DNA of 64,000 nt from Halodesulfurarchaeum formicicum (GTDB taxonomy: Archaea; Halobacteriota; Halobacteria; Halobacteriales; Halobacteriaceae). How positions within the stretch are numbered: the stretch's first letter is position 1; every line of letters starts with the position of its first letter. The notes under the pieces are model-generated. The model did not search any database and was not told where the DNA came from. It saw only the letters and a program-made list of their open reading frames with translations. A program made the translations under genes and the position numbers. Positions 25,686-35,813 of this stretch are shown here, in pieces. The stretch lies in the NCBI RefSeq assembly GCF_001886955.1, contig NZ_CP016804.1, positions 1,612,001 through 1,676,000 on the forward strand, given 5' to 3'.

Positions 25686-28310
25686 ATGACAGCAGACATT
25701 CCCGAGAACTACGACCCCGAGCGAATCGAGTCCAGGTGGGCGGACTACTGGCTCGAGGAGTCGGTCTACGAGTACGAAGACACGAACGCCACCGACTACG
25801 TGATCGACACCCCGCCGCCCTACCCGACGGGGAACCTCCACATCGGGAACGCCCTGGGCTGGTGTTACATGGACTTTTTGGCCCGCTATCACCGGATGCA
25901 GGGCGAGGACGTCCTCTTCCCGCAGGGCTGGGACTGCCATGGCCTCCCGACGGAGGTCAAAGTCGAGGAAAACGAGGGCATCCACCGCACGGAGGTCCCT
26001 CGCGACGAGTTCCGGCAGATGTGCATCGATCACACCGAGGACCAGATCGACGCGATGCGCAGCCAGATGCGCCAGCTGGGCTTCTCCCAGGACTGGGACC
26101 ACGAGTTCCGGACGATGGACCCGAGCTACTGGGGGAAGACTCAGCGCTCCTTTGTCGAGATGGCCGAGAAGGAGTACGTCTACCGGGACGAGCACCCGGT
26201 CAACTGGTGTCCCCGGTGTCAGACGGCCATCGCCGACGCCGAGGTCGAGACCGAGGATCGGGAGGGGACCCTCTATTACATCACCTTCCCCGGGATCGAC
26301 AACGACGATATCGAGATCGCGACGACCCGGCCCGAACTGCTGGCGGCCACGGGCGCGGTCGCGGTCCACCCCGAGGACGAGCGGTACGCCGACCGGGTCG
26401 GGGACACCTTCGAGGTGCCCCCGGTCGGACAGGAGGTCGAGTTGCTCGCCGACGAGGAGGTCGATCCCGAGTTTGGGACCGGCGCGGTGATGATCTCGAC
26501 CTTCGGCGACAAACAGGACGTCGACTGGTGGGCCCAGTATGACCTGGAACTGCGACCCGTGCTCACCGAGGACGGCCGGCTGACCGAACTCGCGGGGGAG
26601 TACGAGGGACTCACTGTCGAGGAGGCCAAAGACCGGATTCCGGCCGACTTGGAAGAGCAGGGACTCCTGAACGACACCGAACCCGTCGAGCAGTCGGTGG
26701 GGGTCTGCTGGCGGTGTGACACCCCGATCGAGATCCTCTCGAAGGATCAGTGGTTCGTGGAGGTCCGCCAGGACGAGATCCTGGAGAAAGCAAAAGAGGT
26801 CGAGTGGATCCCCGAGCACATGTACGCCCGCCTGGAGGAGTGGACCGAGGGGATGGACTGGGACTGGGTCATCTCCCGCCAGCGGGTCTTTGCGACCCCG
26901 ATCCCGGCCTGGCAGTGTGAATCCTGTGGCCACTGGGAGATCGCGGACGAGGCGGAACTCCCGGTCGAACCGACCGAAACTGGCCCCGAAATCGAGGCCT
27001 GTCCGGAATGTGGCGGCACCGAGTGGACCGGCGAAACCGACGTGATGGACACCTGGATGGACTCCTCGATCTCCGCGATGCACGTCGCCGGCTGGCCCGA
27101 GGCGGAGTTCGAGCCGGTCGCGCTGCGCGAGCAGGGCCACGACATCATCCGGACCTGGGCCTTCTACACCCTGCTCCGGACGGCCGCGCTGGAGGACGAG
27201 CGACCGTGGGACACGGCGCTGATCAACGGCATGGTCTTCGGTCCGGACGGCAACAAGATGTCCAAATCCCGGGGCAACGTCGTCGCGCCGGACGAGGTGA
27301 TCGAGGAGGAGAGCGCCGACGCCTTCCGGCAGGCCATGGCCGTCGGGGGGCGACCGGGGGCCGACGTGCAGTTCCAGTGGAAGGAAGTCACCGCTGCCTC
27401 CCGATTTTTGACCAAGCTCTGGAACGTCTTCCGCTTTGCCGAGAGTCATCTCGAAGCGGACACCCCCGAGGTCACGGCCCCGGCCTACCGGGACACCGAC
27501 AAGTGGATCCTGGGTCGCCTTGCGGCGGTCTCCGAGGAGATGGAGACGGCAATGGACGAGGAACGCTTCGACACCGCCGTGCGGGCTCTTCGGGAGTTCG
27601 TCTGGGAGGACCTCGCCGATGACTACCTCGAACTGGTCAAGGGCCGACTGTACAACGGCCGACCCGGCGAACGGGACGCCGCCCGGTCGGCACTTTACGA
27701 CGTGCTCTCGGCGGTCGTGCGCCTGCTCGCCCCGTTCAGCCCGTTCATGGCGGAGGAGGTCTGGCAGCACCTGCCCGGAACCGAGGGCAGCGTCCACCAG
27801 GCGTCGTGGCCAGCAATCGACGTGCCCGACGACGAGGGGGCCGTCGGCGAGGTTATCGCCGAAGCCGCCCGGACAGTCCGGGCCTGGAAGTCCGAACAGG
27901 GCATCGCCCTGAACGAGGACCTCGAACGGGTGGAACTGTACTTCGACGAACAGCCCGAACACGGCGTCGACACGTACGACCTGAGCGAGACCGTCGCCGC
28001 CCCGATCAGGACGGCCGTCGGCCGGCCGGACCTGGCGGAAGTCGCCACGGGCGTCGACCCCGACGAGGCCCAGATCGGGCCGACCTTCCGTGATCAGGCC
28101 GGGGCCGTGATGGCTGCCCTGGAGGACGCGGATCCGGACACGATCAAGGCGCAACTCGACTCCGGCGGACCGGTCGAGGTCACCGTCGACGGCGAACCGA
28201 CCGAGATCGATCCCGAAATGGTTTCCGTGCCGACCGAGTTCCGCACCGAGGCCGGCGAGGAGGTCGCTGTGCTCGAAGCCACGTTCGGCACGATCGTCGT
28301 CGTCCCGTAG
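25686..28310 (+). CDS. valS: Valyl-tRNA synthetase
   Basis: An 874-residue class I aminoacyl-tRNA synthetase. Catalytic motifs: HIGN in NLHIGNALG near residue 54, and KMSKS in [10 protein letters not shown] near residue 522. A zinc-binding cysteine set is seen in [12 protein letters not shown] and in CESCGHW / CPECGG. The CP1 editing domain lies between about residues 190 and 330. ATG 25686. A valine-rich mini-ORF lies 69 nt upstream. Confidence 0.96.
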   Translation: MTADIPENYDPERIESRWADYWLEESVYEYEDTNATDYVIDTPPPYPTGNLHIGNALGWCYMDFLARYHRMQGEDVLFPQGWDCHGLPTEVKVEENEGIHRTEVPRDEFRQMCIDHTEDQIDAMRSQMRQLGFSQDWDHEFRTMDPSYWGKTQRSFVEMAEKEYVYRDEHPVNWCPRCQTAIADAEVETEDREGTLYYITFPGIDNDDIEIATTRPELLAATGAVAVHPEDERYADRVGDTFEVPPVGQEVELLADEEVDPEFGTGAVMISTFGDKQDVDWWAQYDLELRPVLTEDGRLTELAGEYEGLTVEEAKDRIPADLEEQGLLNDTEPVEQSVGVCWRCDTPIEILSKDQWFVEVRQDEILEKAKEVEWIPEHMYARLEEWTEGMDWDWVISRQRVFATPIPAWQCESCGHWEIADEAELPVEPTETGPEIEACPECGGTEWTGETDVMDTWMDSSISAMHVAGWPEAEFEPVALREQGHDIIRTWAFYTLLRTAALEDERPWDTALINGMVFGPDGNKMSKSRGNVVAPDEVIEEESADAFRQAMAVGGRPGADVQFQWKEVTAASRFLTKLWNVFRFAESHLEADTPEVTAPAYRDTDKWILGRLAAVSEEMETAMDEERFDTAVRALREFVWEDLADDYLELVKGRLYNGRPGERDAARSALYDVLSAVVRLLAPFSPFMAEEVWQHLPGTEGSVHQASWPAIDVPDDEGAVGEVIAEAARTVRAWKSEQGIALNEDLERVELYFDEQPEHGVDTYDLSETVAAPIRTAVGRPDLAEVATGVDPDEAQIGPTFRDQAGAVMAALEDADPDTIKAQLDSGGPVEVTVDGEPTEIDPEMVSVPTEFRTEAGEEVAVLEATFGTIVVVP

Positions 28311-29207
28311 TCAGTGCAGGCCGATTTTCGCGAGGAGCCAGCGACGATGGCGTCGGGTCGTCTGGACGAGCGTGACCCCGCCGAGAATGAGAACCGCCCC
28401 GAGTACCGTTCGCAGGGTGAGTGATTCGCCCAGGATCGTCACACCCAAAAGCACCGTCGCCACTGGCTCGGCCGTCCCGAGGATGCTAGCGTGAGTCGCT
28501 TCGATCCGTGTCAGTCCCTCGTAGAGCAAGAGCAACGGCATGCCGGTGCCGAGCACCCCGATTCCCAGGACGATCCCCCAGTGGGTCGGTCCCTGGGGCG
28601 GGTGGAAGCCGGCCCGGGCCCAGACCAGCCCGATCGTCGCGGCGGTCACCACCAGCACATGGGCGGTCAGGTGGGTGGGATCGGTATCGGCAACCAGGAT
28701 TCGGCCCGCGACGTTGTAGATGCCGTAACCAGCCGCGGCACTCGTCACCAGCAGGATCCCCAAAAGCGAGACCTGACTGGCGTCGAGTCCGACGACCATG
28801 ACGACCCCAGCGAGCGCGAGCCCCAGCGCCCCCAGCGCGGTTCGGGTCACCTGTTCCTCGAGCAGCGGCACCGAGAGCCCGAAGACGAAGATCGGGTAGG
28901 TGTAGAAGACGATGGCCGTGAGACTCGCGGTCATGAAGGCGAGCCCGCGGAAATAGGCCAGCGTGAGCGCGGCATAGAGCAGCCCAAGCACCACCGTCGC
29001 ATAGAGCGGTCGCCCCGAGAGTACGGTTAGGTCGTTCCGGACGAGGAGCACGCCCCAGACGATGGCCGCGCCGATGCTAAACCGGAAGAAGAGCAGCGTC
29101 GGTCGACTCAACCCCGTCGCTTCGGCGAACTTCCCGAAGATGGCGAGCGTCCCGAGTCCCGTCGCCGCGATCAGGACCATCAGCCCGCCGACAGTGACCT
29201 CTCGCAT
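28311..29207 (-). CDS. EamA/DMT-family transporter
   Basis: A 298-residue membrane protein with ten predicted helices in two EamA repeats (drug/metabolite transporter superfamily); a repeat-type EPVATVLLGVTILGE near residue 247 is characteristic. It ends in a short basic tail. The substrate is unknown; amino acids or nucleotides are typical. Its stop abuts that of valS. A TATA-like ctttaaga lies about 30 nt upstream. Confidence 0.86.
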   Translation of the reverse strand: MREVTVGGLMVLIAATGLGTLAIFGKFAEATGLSRPTLLFFRFSIGAAIVWGVLLVRNDLTVLSGRPLYATVVLGLLYAALTLAYFRGLAFMTASLTAIVFYTYPIFVFGLSVPLLEEQVTRTALGALGLALAGVVMVVGLDASQVSLLGILLVTSAAAGYGIYNVAGRILVADTDPTHLTAHVLVVTAATIGLVWARAGFHPPQGPTHWGIVLGIGVLGTGMPLLLLYEGLTRIEATHASILGTAEPVATVLLGVTILGESLTLRTVLGAVLILGGVTLVQTTRRHRRWLLAKIGLH

Positions 29208-29280
29208 TGTCGGTGACTTTTGGCGGGGTCGTCTTAAAGTGGCGCCTCCACGAAGAGTGCCGTCGCTTCGAGTTCGAACG

Positions 29281-29620
29281 CTGGGTTGCGGTTCGTAAGC
29301 CCCCTTCTGTTTCGACCCGACATTCGGCTACGCGTCCGCGCAGACTGCCGGACTACCATTCACGCGGACTTGCACCGGCGAGGGGTGGCCGTTCCATCGC
29401 TGCTTCGCCGTCGTCCCTCGGTGGGGTCGCTCCAGGGCTTTTTCGGGAATCCTTTTTCGCCCCGGATCCGCACACCTCATCGGTCGAGCGAAGCCGTGTC
29501 GTTTCTGTTCCATGGCCCGACGGTCTCCCGTCCCGGGCGTGTGCCCGATCGCCTGTCCGGCGGTGGGGGGACTTTCCTCATGCCCACTCGGGGCACGGGG
29601 GTCGGGCGGCCGCTACCCAG
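29281..29620 (-). ncRNA. rnpB: RNase P RNA (archaeal type)
   Basis: About 340 nt on the minus strand with RNase P signatures: CR-I GAGGAAAGTCCCCCC near 29571-29585, CR-II-like ACAGAAACGACAC near 29499-29511, GGTGCAAGTCCGCGTGAATGG near 29355-29375 and the 3' CR-V GACAGAA-type CAGAAGGGGGCTTAC near 29296-29310. The ends form helix P1: CTGGGTAGCGG (5') pairs with CCGCAACCCAG (3') with one mismatch, which sets the limits used here. It processes tRNA 5' ends. Ends are accurate to a few nt. Confidence 0.92.
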
Positions 29621-29732
29621 TGAGTGTAGCCGATGGGGCCACCTAAGGGGTTCGGTCACCCCGGGCGGTAGTGATTTTGGTTGTATTGGGCCGAGCGTGG
29701 GACAAAATGTTACCCTCGGCGGTTTCTAAAAA

Positions 29733-29740
29733 GGTATAAG
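29733..29740 (+). promoter_or_regulatory. TATA box of the tungstate/molybdate transporter operon
   Basis: ggtataag lies about 28 nt upstream of the ATG at 29765, preceded by A-rich sequence (ctaaaaa). Spacing predicts a leaderless transcript. The rnpB promoter lies in the same divergent region. Confidence 0.72.
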
Positions 29741-29764
29741 AAACCGAAGTCCGTTACATCAAAC

Positions 29765-30739
29765 ATGACGAGTCCGGTATCGGATACGGTCCGGAGCAGG
29801 TGGGCTGGAACCGGCCACGACGGTGGAACACTTTCGAGACGCGGATTTCTCCGGGCCGCCGGTGCGGCCGGCCTGGGCACCCTCGCTGGCTGTCTCGGCG
29901 GCCGTTCCGACGTTTCGGTGCTTTCAGCGGGGAGTCTCGCGACGCTCTTCGAGAACACCATCGGCCCGGCGTTCGATGACGCCCACGAGTACGGGTACCG
30001 GGGCGAGTTCCACGGTTCGAACGCGGTGATGCGGATGGTCCTCGACGAACAGAAACAGCCCGACGTGATCGTCAGCGCGGACGCCGAGTTGCTCCGCACG
30101 CGCTTGCCTGAGGACATCGCCCCCTGGGACGTGGTCTTCGGGTCGAACGCACTCGTGATTGCCTATGGGCCCGACACGGCGGTCGGTGAACGGCTGGAGG
30201 GCGAGGAACCCTGGTTTGAGGTCCTCAGCGAGGCCGACGCGGAGATCGCCCGCTCGGACCCCGACCTGGATCCGCTGGGTTACCGGGCCCTCCAGCTGTT
30301 CGATCTTGCGGAGCAGTACTACGACCGGGACGGGCTAGCCCCAGCCCTCACCGAGAACCTGGTGATCGACCCACAGGAGGCCCATATTCTGGCCCGCGTC
30401 GAGGCCCAGGAGCGGGCCGCGGCGATCGTCTACAAGAACATGGCCGTGGACCACGGCCTGCCCTACGTCGAACTCCCCGAGAAACTGGACTTCTCGAACC
30501 CCGAACACGCCGACTACTACGCGCAGGCGACCTACACGACCGAGGACGGAACTACCGTCGAGGGCGCGCCAGTGCTCTACAACGCCACCGTCCCGAGCAC
30601 GGCCCCCAACCCCGAAGCCGGGCGGGCCTTTCTCAAATTCCTGCTCTCGAACCCGGAGATGCTGACGGAGAACGGCCTGGTCGTCACCGACGCCTTCCCA
30701 CGACCCCATGGCCCGGTACCCGAGGAGATCGTGCCATGA
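29765..30739 (+). CDS. wtpA: Tungstate/molybdate ABC transporter, substrate-binding lipoprotein
   Basis: A 324-residue extracellular binding protein. A Tat signal with twin Arg (SRRGFLRAAGAAGLGTLAGC) ends in a lipobox Cys near residue 40, so the protein is exported folded and lipid-anchored. The mature part has the ModA/WtpA family pattern (LSAGSLATLFENTIGPAF, RSDPDLDPLGYRALQLFDLAE, YKNMAVDHGLPYVELPEKLDFSN). ATG 29765 is supported by the TATA box. First gene of wtpABC. Confidence 0.9.
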   Translation: MTSPVSDTVRSRWAGTGHDGGTLSRRGFLRAAGAAGLGTLAGCLGGRSDVSVLSAGSLATLFENTIGPAFDDAHEYGYRGEFHGSNAVMRMVLDEQKQPDVIVSADAELLRTRLPEDIAPWDVVFGSNALVIAYGPDTAVGERLEGEEPWFEVLSEADAEIARSDPDLDPLGYRALQLFDLAEQYYDRDGLAPALTENLVIDPQEAHILARVEAQERAAAIVYKNMAVDHGLPYVELPEKLDFSNPEHADYYAQATYTTEDGTTVEGAPVLYNATVPSTAPNPEAGRAFLKFLLSNPEMLTENGLVVTDAFPRPHGPVPEEIVP

Positions 30740-31569
30740 GCTACGCCGAATCGGTCCGACGGTTCTCCCGTGGTCAATACGGCGTTGGCAGCCGGATCCT
30801 CCACGAAAACGGCGTCTTCGCGCTGCTGGGGGCGGTGCTTTTCGTCTACCTCCTCTATCCCTTCCTCTCCTTTTTCCTGTGGGGACAGGGACTGGGAACG
30901 GGGGCCTTCTTCGACCCCAAGGTCGTCTCGGCGGTGAAGTTCTCGCTTTTGTCGGCGCCGGTCTCGACCGCACTGGCGACGGTCTTCGGGGTTCCCCTGG
31001 CATACGTGCTGGCCCGGACCACGTTTCCCGGGAAGGTCGTCGTCGACGCGCTTGTCGTGCTCCCGCTCGTGATGCCCCCGGTCGTCGGCGGCGTAATGCT
31101 CCTCTCGGGCTTCGGCAGTTTTACCCCGATCGGGGCGGCCGCCGCCTCGCTCGGCCTCCCGCTCACCGACAGCTACCTCGGAATCGTCCTCGCCCAGACC
31201 TTCGTCTCCTCGCCGTTCGTTGTCATCACGGCCCGGTCCGGCTTCGCGTCGGTCGACCGCGAGATCGAGCAGGCCGCGCGAAGCCTCGGTAAGGGCCCCA
31301 TCGAGACCTTCCGCCTCGTCTCCTTGCCCCTCGCCCGGGGAAGCATCCTCGCTGGCGTGGTCCTGACCTTCGCCCGGGCGATGGGCGAGTTCGGAGCCAC
31401 GATGATGACGGCCTACCACCCGAGCACGATGCCCACCCAGATCTGGGTCACGTTCATCTCGGAGGGCATCGCAGCGACGACCCCGCTGGTGATCGTCCTC
31501 CTGACGCTGGGCTTTCTGGTCGTCCTGGCACTGCAACTGGCCGGCAAGCGGATCACCCTCACCGGATGA
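30736..31569 (+). CDS. wtpB: Tungstate/molybdate ABC transporter, permease
   Basis: A 277-residue permease with about six membrane helices and the conserved EAA loop region AARSLGKGPIETFRLVSLPLARGSILAGVVL for ATPase contact. It overlaps the wtpA stop by 4 nt and wtpC by 4 nt, showing an operon. Confidence 0.9.
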   Translation: MSYAESVRRFSRGQYGVGSRILHENGVFALLGAVLFVYLLYPFLSFFLWGQGLGTGAFFDPKVVSAVKFSLLSAPVSTALATVFGVPLAYVLARTTFPGKVVVDALVVLPLVMPPVVGGVMLLSGFGSFTPIGAAAASLGLPLTDSYLGIVLAQTFVSSPFVVITARSGFASVDREIEQAARSLGKGPIETFRLVSLPLARGSILAGVVLTFARAMGEFGATMMTAYHPSTMPTQIWVTFISEGIAATTPLVIVLLTLGFLVVLALQLAGKRITLTG

Positions 31570-32603
31570 CCCTGGAGTGTTCCCGCCTGGAACGGCGGTA
31601 CGACGATTTCACCTTCGGGCCGGTCGATCTCACGGTCGAACCGGGCGTGACTGCCGTCCTCGGCCCGTCGGGAAGCGGCAAGTCAACGCTGCTCTCGCTG
31701 GTCGCCGGGTTCGAGCCGCCTGATGGCGGTACTATCACCGTGGATGGCGCCGGGATCGACCAGCGCCCCCCGGAGGACCGGTCGGTCGGGATGGTCTTTC
31801 AGAACTACGCGCTCTTCCCGCATCTCTCGGTTCGGGAGAACCTGGAGTTCGGTGCGGTCAAAGCGGGGTCGATCGACTCGACGGCCCAGCTATTGGAGAT
31901 CGAACCCCTCCTCGACCGGGATCCGAAGACCCTCTCGGGTGGCGAAGCGCAACGGGTCGCGTTGGCCCGGGCGCTCGTCTCCGACCCTTCGGTACTGTTG
32001 CTCGACGAACCGCTCAGTAGCCTCGACGCCCCGATTCGCCGGCGGCTCCGGGTGGAGTTGCGCGACATTCTCGCCGACCTGGACATTCCAGTTGTGTACG
32101 TGACTCACGACCAGGAGGAGGCCGCAGTCGTCGGCGACCGGCTGGCAGTCCTTGCGGACGGTCGGCTGGTCCGGGAGGGGCCCGTCGAATCAGTCTTCGA
32201 TCAACCTGAGAGTGCCTTCGTCGCGGCGTTCCTGGGAATCGAGAACGTCTACCCGGCGACGGTGCGTACCGAATCCAGAAATGGGACTGTCGTGGCGGTC
32301 GACGGGACCGAACTCCTGGCTGCGGGCGAGCCACCGGACGGCGACCTGGCGGTGGCGATACACCCGGAATCGATCAGCCTGAACGGCCAGTCACGGACCA
32401 CCGGCGACTCGAACAGTCTGGACTGCACCGTCTCGCGGGTTCTCACCCAGCACACCGACGCCACAGTCCTGCTTGACTGGCCCGGTCCGGACTATCTCAC
32501 AGCCACCGTGGACAGGCAGATCGCGGGCCAGCTTCGGGTGGGCGACACCTGCCGGGCGTCGATTGCGCCCGATGCGGTGCACCTCACGCGTCGGGATCGC
32601 TGA
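31566..32603 (+). CDS. wtpC: Tungstate/molybdate ABC transporter, ATPase
   Basis: A 345-residue ABC ATPase: Walker A GPSGSGKST at residues 33-41, Q-loop VFQNYALFP, signature LSGGEAQRVALARAL, Walker B LLLDEPLSSLD and H-loop VYVTHDQEEA. A C-terminal domain of about 110 residues is TOBE/MOP-like, suited to oxyanion sensing. The 3' end overlaps pncB by 20 nt on the opposite strand. Confidence 0.9.
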   Translation: MTLECSRLERRYDDFTFGPVDLTVEPGVTAVLGPSGSGKSTLLSLVAGFEPPDGGTITVDGAGIDQRPPEDRSVGMVFQNYALFPHLSVRENLEFGAVKAGSIDSTAQLLEIEPLLDRDPKTLSGGEAQRVALARALVSDPSVLLLDEPLSSLDAPIRRRLRVELRDILADLDIPVVYVTHDQEEAAVVGDRLAVLADGRLVREGPVESVFDQPESAFVAAFLGIENVYPATVRTESRNGTVVAVDGTELLAAGEPPDGDLAVAIHPESISLNGQSRTTGDSNSLDCTVSRVLTQHTDATVLLDWPGPDYLTATVDRQIAGQLRVGDTCRASIAPDAVHLTRRDR

Positions 32604-33744
32604 CCGGATCGACCCGCTCGATGTCCCGAGCGGCCCGGTCGATCGTCGCGTCCAGATCGAACTCGCGGGTGACCGTTCCGTCCTCGATCACCGGTTCCAG
32701 GAGTGGCGTCCCGCCGGAGGGGCCCACCCGGTCGACGAGGGCGACGTGGTGGCCCCCGTCAGGGGTCCGATAGACCTGCTTGGTGCCGGAGAGTTTCCCG
32801 CGCTTGGCCGCCGGTTCGCCCTCGACCTCGACGATGTCGAGAGCGAAGTCAACTGGGTCGGCGTTGCTCACGAACCCGCCCACACCGAAGCCGTCGACGT
32901 GCTCGCGGAGCCGCCTGAGGTCCGCCGGCCCCAGCCCACCGCTGACGAAGATGTCGATGTCGTCCAGGCCTCGAGCTTCGAGTTCCCAGCGAACTTCACG
33001 GACGATCTGCTCGAAGTCGCCCCGTCGCGAGGAGGTGGTATCGAGTCGCACGCTATCCAGATCCTCGCCCAGTTCCGCGGCGGCCCGGAGGACCTCATCA
33101 ACCTCGTCCGAATAGGTGTCACAGAGCGCGACCCGCGGGGCCGCCGAAGGCATCGTCTCGTCGTAGGCTCGCCAGGCCGCCTCCTGGTTGCCCCGGCCGA
33201 AACAGATCAGCAGCGCGTGTGGCATCGTTCCGCCGGCCTCGCGGTCGAGCACCTCGCCCGCAGCCACGTGGGAGAAGCCGTCCAGGCCACCGACGAGCGC
33301 CGAGCGCTCGACGACGGCAGCGATCGAGGGGTGGACGTGTCGCGCCCCGAAGCTCAGGACCGTGGTCTCCGGGGCCGCTTGTCTCGCCCGCATCGCGTTC
33401 GTCGCGATTCCGCTGGCGTGTGAGAGAAAGCCCAAAAGCGAGGTCTCGTAGCGGGCGAAATCGAGGTAGTTCCCCTCGATTCGCATGACCGGTCCGCCGT
33501 CGAACAGCGTCCCTTCGGGGAGTGTCCACACGTCGATCGGCAGCCCCGAGAGGAGTTCGACGGCGTCTTTGACGCCGGCGAGGAGTTCGAACTCCCCGTC
33601 GGAGAACTGATCGGCCGTCACCTCCGCGACGACGTGGGGATTCGTGTCGGTCGCTTCGAGTGTCTCGACCGTGCGGTCGAAGTAGGCGTCCGTCGCCTTC
33701 CCCGACGCGATCGTTTCCGGCGGGATGATGTCGAAGGCGGTCAC
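32584..33744 (-). CDS. pncB: Nicotinate phosphoribosyltransferase
   Basis: A 386-residue enzyme converting nicotinate and PRPP to nicotinate mononucleotide in NAD salvage. Family segments include ASGIATNAMRARQAAP, SFGARHVHPS, DTYSDEVDEVLRA and IFVSGGLGPADLRRLREH. This is the short archaeal form. Start ATG 33744. It overlaps the convergent wtpC end by 20 nt. Confidence 0.9.
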   Translation of the reverse strand: MTAFDIIPPETIASGKATDAYFDRTVETLEATDTNPHVVAEVTADQFSDGEFELLAGVKDAVELLSGLPIDVWTLPEGTLFDGGPVMRIEGNYLDFARYETSLLGFLSHASGIATNAMRARQAAPETTVLSFGARHVHPSIAAVVERSALVGGLDGFSHVAAGEVLDREAGGTMPHALLICFGRGNQEAAWRAYDETMPSAAPRVALCDTYSDEVDEVLRAAAELGEDLDSVRLDTTSSRRGDFEQIVREVRWELEARGLDDIDIFVSGGLGPADLRRLREHVDGFGVGGFVSNADPVDFALDIVEVEGEPAAKRGKLSGTKQVYRTPDGGHHVALVDRVGPSGGTPLLEPVIEDGTVTREFDLDATIDRAARDIERVDPVSDPDA

Positions 33745-33869
33745 CGTGTGACCCTCCGAACTGTGTGCATAATCGGTCTACCACGGCCCGGGCGAAAAAC
33801 CCTACCGCTCTCCGGTCGCCCCGAGGACGAAACGGTCTTCTCTACCCCAGTGTGAACTGTCCACCGTCG

Positions 33870-35081
33870 ATGAATCCACTCCAGTCTATCGCTCGTTCGA
33901 TCGCCGCCCTGCGAGGCGAGGGCCGGGGCCGAATCCTCGCCACCGTGGCGTCGGGCTGGGGGCTCCTCGTCGGGACACGGATGAGCTATCCCGTCCTGCT
34001 TCCCTACATTCGCCAGAGCTTCGACCTCTCGCTTTCTGTCGCCGGACTGCTCGTCACGATCATCTGGCTGGGCTCCGCGCTCGGCCAGCTTCCCGGCGGG
34101 ATCCTGGCCGACCGGTTCAACGAGCGCTATGTCATGACCGCTGGGCTAGGGGTCGTGGCGGTGGCACTCGCGATCGTGGCCCTGATCGGAAATCCCGTCG
34201 CTGTCTTCGTCGGAACCGGGCTGGTCGGGATCGGCCTGTCGCTGTATCCGATCGCACGCATCACCGTCCTCTCTGACATTTACCCCGACAACATCGGGAG
34301 TGCCCTCGGGGTGACGATGGCGACGGGAGATACCGGCCAGACGGTGGTTCCACCCGCAGCCGGCTTCGTCGCCGGGGCCATCGCCTGGCAGATGGGCTTT
34401 GGAATACTCGTGCCACTCTTCCTCCTGCTCGCGGGGCTGGTGTGGGCGGTCGTTCCGGACAGCGATCCCTCGGCCGGGACGGAAGCCGGCGAGCGTGCCA
34501 TCTCCCTGGAGCGTGCCCGGGCGGTGATCGAAGAGTTGCGAACCCGAACGATGGTGCTCACCACCGTCGTGCTCTTCGTCTACCTGCTGGTCTGGCAGTC
34601 CTTCACCGCCTTCTACCCGACATACCTGGTCAACGTGAAAGATCTCTCACCGGGGGTGGCCGGGACGGTGTTTGCCCTGTTCTTCGGGGTCGGGGTGCTG
34701 GTCAAACCAGTCGCGGGGGCCGCCTACGACCGATACGGGATGCGCGCGTCGCTCCTGGCTGTCCTGATCGGCCCGGTCTTCGCCCTCGCGGTGCTCCCGG
34801 CTGTCGAAGGGCTCTGGACGCTCGTCGGGTTGACGGCCGTTATCAGCACCATGCTCGGGTCCGGCGCGATTACCCAGTCCTATCTCGCGGATACGATTCC
34901 CGAGCGAATCCGTGGCACCGGCCTGGGCGTGGTTCGAACCACGGCCGCCACGCTGGGGTCGGCGGGCCCAGTACTCTTCGGCGTCGTCGCCGATAACGGC
35001 TACTTCGACGAGGGGTATCTCCTCCTTGCCGGCCTGATGGTGCTGGTCGTGGCGCTCACCGCGCTGATGCCACGCTCCTGA
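33870..35081 (+). CDS. MFS-family transporter
   Basis: A 403-residue transporter with about 12 membrane helices. Signature motifs: GGILADRFNERYVM after helix 2 (major-facilitator motif A) and a matching DRYGMRAS in the second half. ATG 33870 avoids a basic upstream extension. The substrate cannot be deduced; the family includes anion and drug exporters. It ends near a TATA-rich gap before the lipoprotein gene. Confidence 0.86.
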   Translation: MNPLQSIARSIAALRGEGRGRILATVASGWGLLVGTRMSYPVLLPYIRQSFDLSLSVAGLLVTIIWLGSALGQLPGGILADRFNERYVMTAGLGVVAVALAIVALIGNPVAVFVGTGLVGIGLSLYPIARITVLSDIYPDNIGSALGVTMATGDTGQTVVPPAAGFVAGAIAWQMGFGILVPLFLLLAGLVWAVVPDSDPSAGTEAGERAISLERARAVIEELRTRTMVLTTVVLFVYLLVWQSFTAFYPTYLVNVKDLSPGVAGTVFALFFGVGVLVKPVAGAAYDRYGMRASLLAVLIGPVFALAVLPAVEGLWTLVGLTAVISTMLGSGAITQSYLADTIPERIRGTGLGVVRTTAATLGSAGPVLFGVVADNGYFDEGYLLLAGLMVLVVALTALMPRS

Positions 35082-35113
35082 GCTGGCAAACATGTAATTT
35101 CAAAGTCATATAG

Positions 35114-35124
35114 AACTATTATAA
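35114..35124 (+). promoter_or_regulatory. TATA box of the lipoprotein gene
   Basis: The AT-rich string aactattataa (35114-35124) precedes ATG 35145 by about 25 nt in an AT-rich patch, fitting a leaderless haloarchaeal promoter. Confidence 0.6.
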
Positions 35125-35144
35125 TGAAGAACCTAACATGATGT

Positions 35145-35813
35145 ATGGAAAGACGCCGTTTCATCGCCTCCAGCGTGGCGGTCGGCCTGAGCCTCCTCGC
35201 TGGCTGTAGCAGCGACCAGGAGCCCAGCAACGGCACGACTACCACGACGCCCCAGGCGACGACCACCGCCGCGGACGGGTCAAACGGGGACGAAACCGTC
35301 CAGTTCGGGGCGGTCTATCAACTCGAATCGGATTATGCGGTCGACATCCAGTACGACGACCCGGAGCGTGGACTCACCGGATCGGCAACAGCCAGGTTCG
35401 AGGGGGATGACTACTACCAGCGAATCGAAGACTCCTCGACCGGCGACGTCTACGAGCTGTATCACGTCGACGGGACCGACTACGTCGTGATCAACGACGA
35501 GACCTGCATCAAGAACCCCGGCCCGAGCGTGGAACCCGAGGAATCAGACGTCGACACAGAGGCAGACACCTACGCCGAGAAGCCCGACGCCGACCTCACC
35601 GCGAAGGGCACCACGACCATCGACGGCGAGACCGTCTACGTCTTCGAGGTGACCGGCGAGGACGTGGACGGCACTCTGACGATCTACGTGAGCCAGGCGA
35701 CTGGCTACCTGCGCCGGGTCGAGTCCGACTGGGGCCGCCTGGACTTTCACTCCTGGGGCGACGTCGAGCCCATTACCGCCCCTGATATGGAGTGTCAGGA
35801 CTTCTCGAATTAA
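35145..35813 (+). CDS. Haloarchaeal lipoprotein, LolA-like
   Basis: A 222-residue secreted protein. Residues 1-22 (MERRRFIASSVAVGLSLLAGC) form a Tat-type signal with a lipobox Cys at 21. A Thr-rich linker follows, then a beta-rich domain with DYYQRIEDSSTGDVYELYHVDG resembling haloarchaeal DUF4382/LolA-like lipid-binding folds; I cannot fix the family. It probably binds a lipid or lies at the cell surface. Its stop overlaps that of the convergent gene (TTAA). Confidence 0.72.
   Translation: MERRRFIASSVAVGLSLLAGCSSDQEPSNGTTTTTPQATTTAADGSNGDETVQFGAVYQLESDYAVDIQYDDPERGLTGSATARFEGDDYYQRIEDSSTGDVYELYHVDGTDYVVINDETCIKNPGPSVEPEESDVDTEADTYAEKPDADLTAKGTTTIDGETVYVFEVTGEDVDGTLTIYVSQATGYLRRVESDWGRLDFHSWGDVEPITAPDMECQDFSN

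Noticed and set aside
25587-25686. A bacterial T-box riboswitch before valS
   Set aside because: No T-box bulge or specifier structure is seen, and T-boxes are not known from archaea. The valine-rich mini-ORF was kept only as a hypothesis.
25581-28154. An 857-codon open frame antisense to valS
   Set aside because: GC-rich coding on the plus strand leaves long open frames on the other strand. Its protein is low-complexity (Gly, Val, Leu, Arg, Asp repeats), has no motif, and valS has full catalytic motifs in the other frame.
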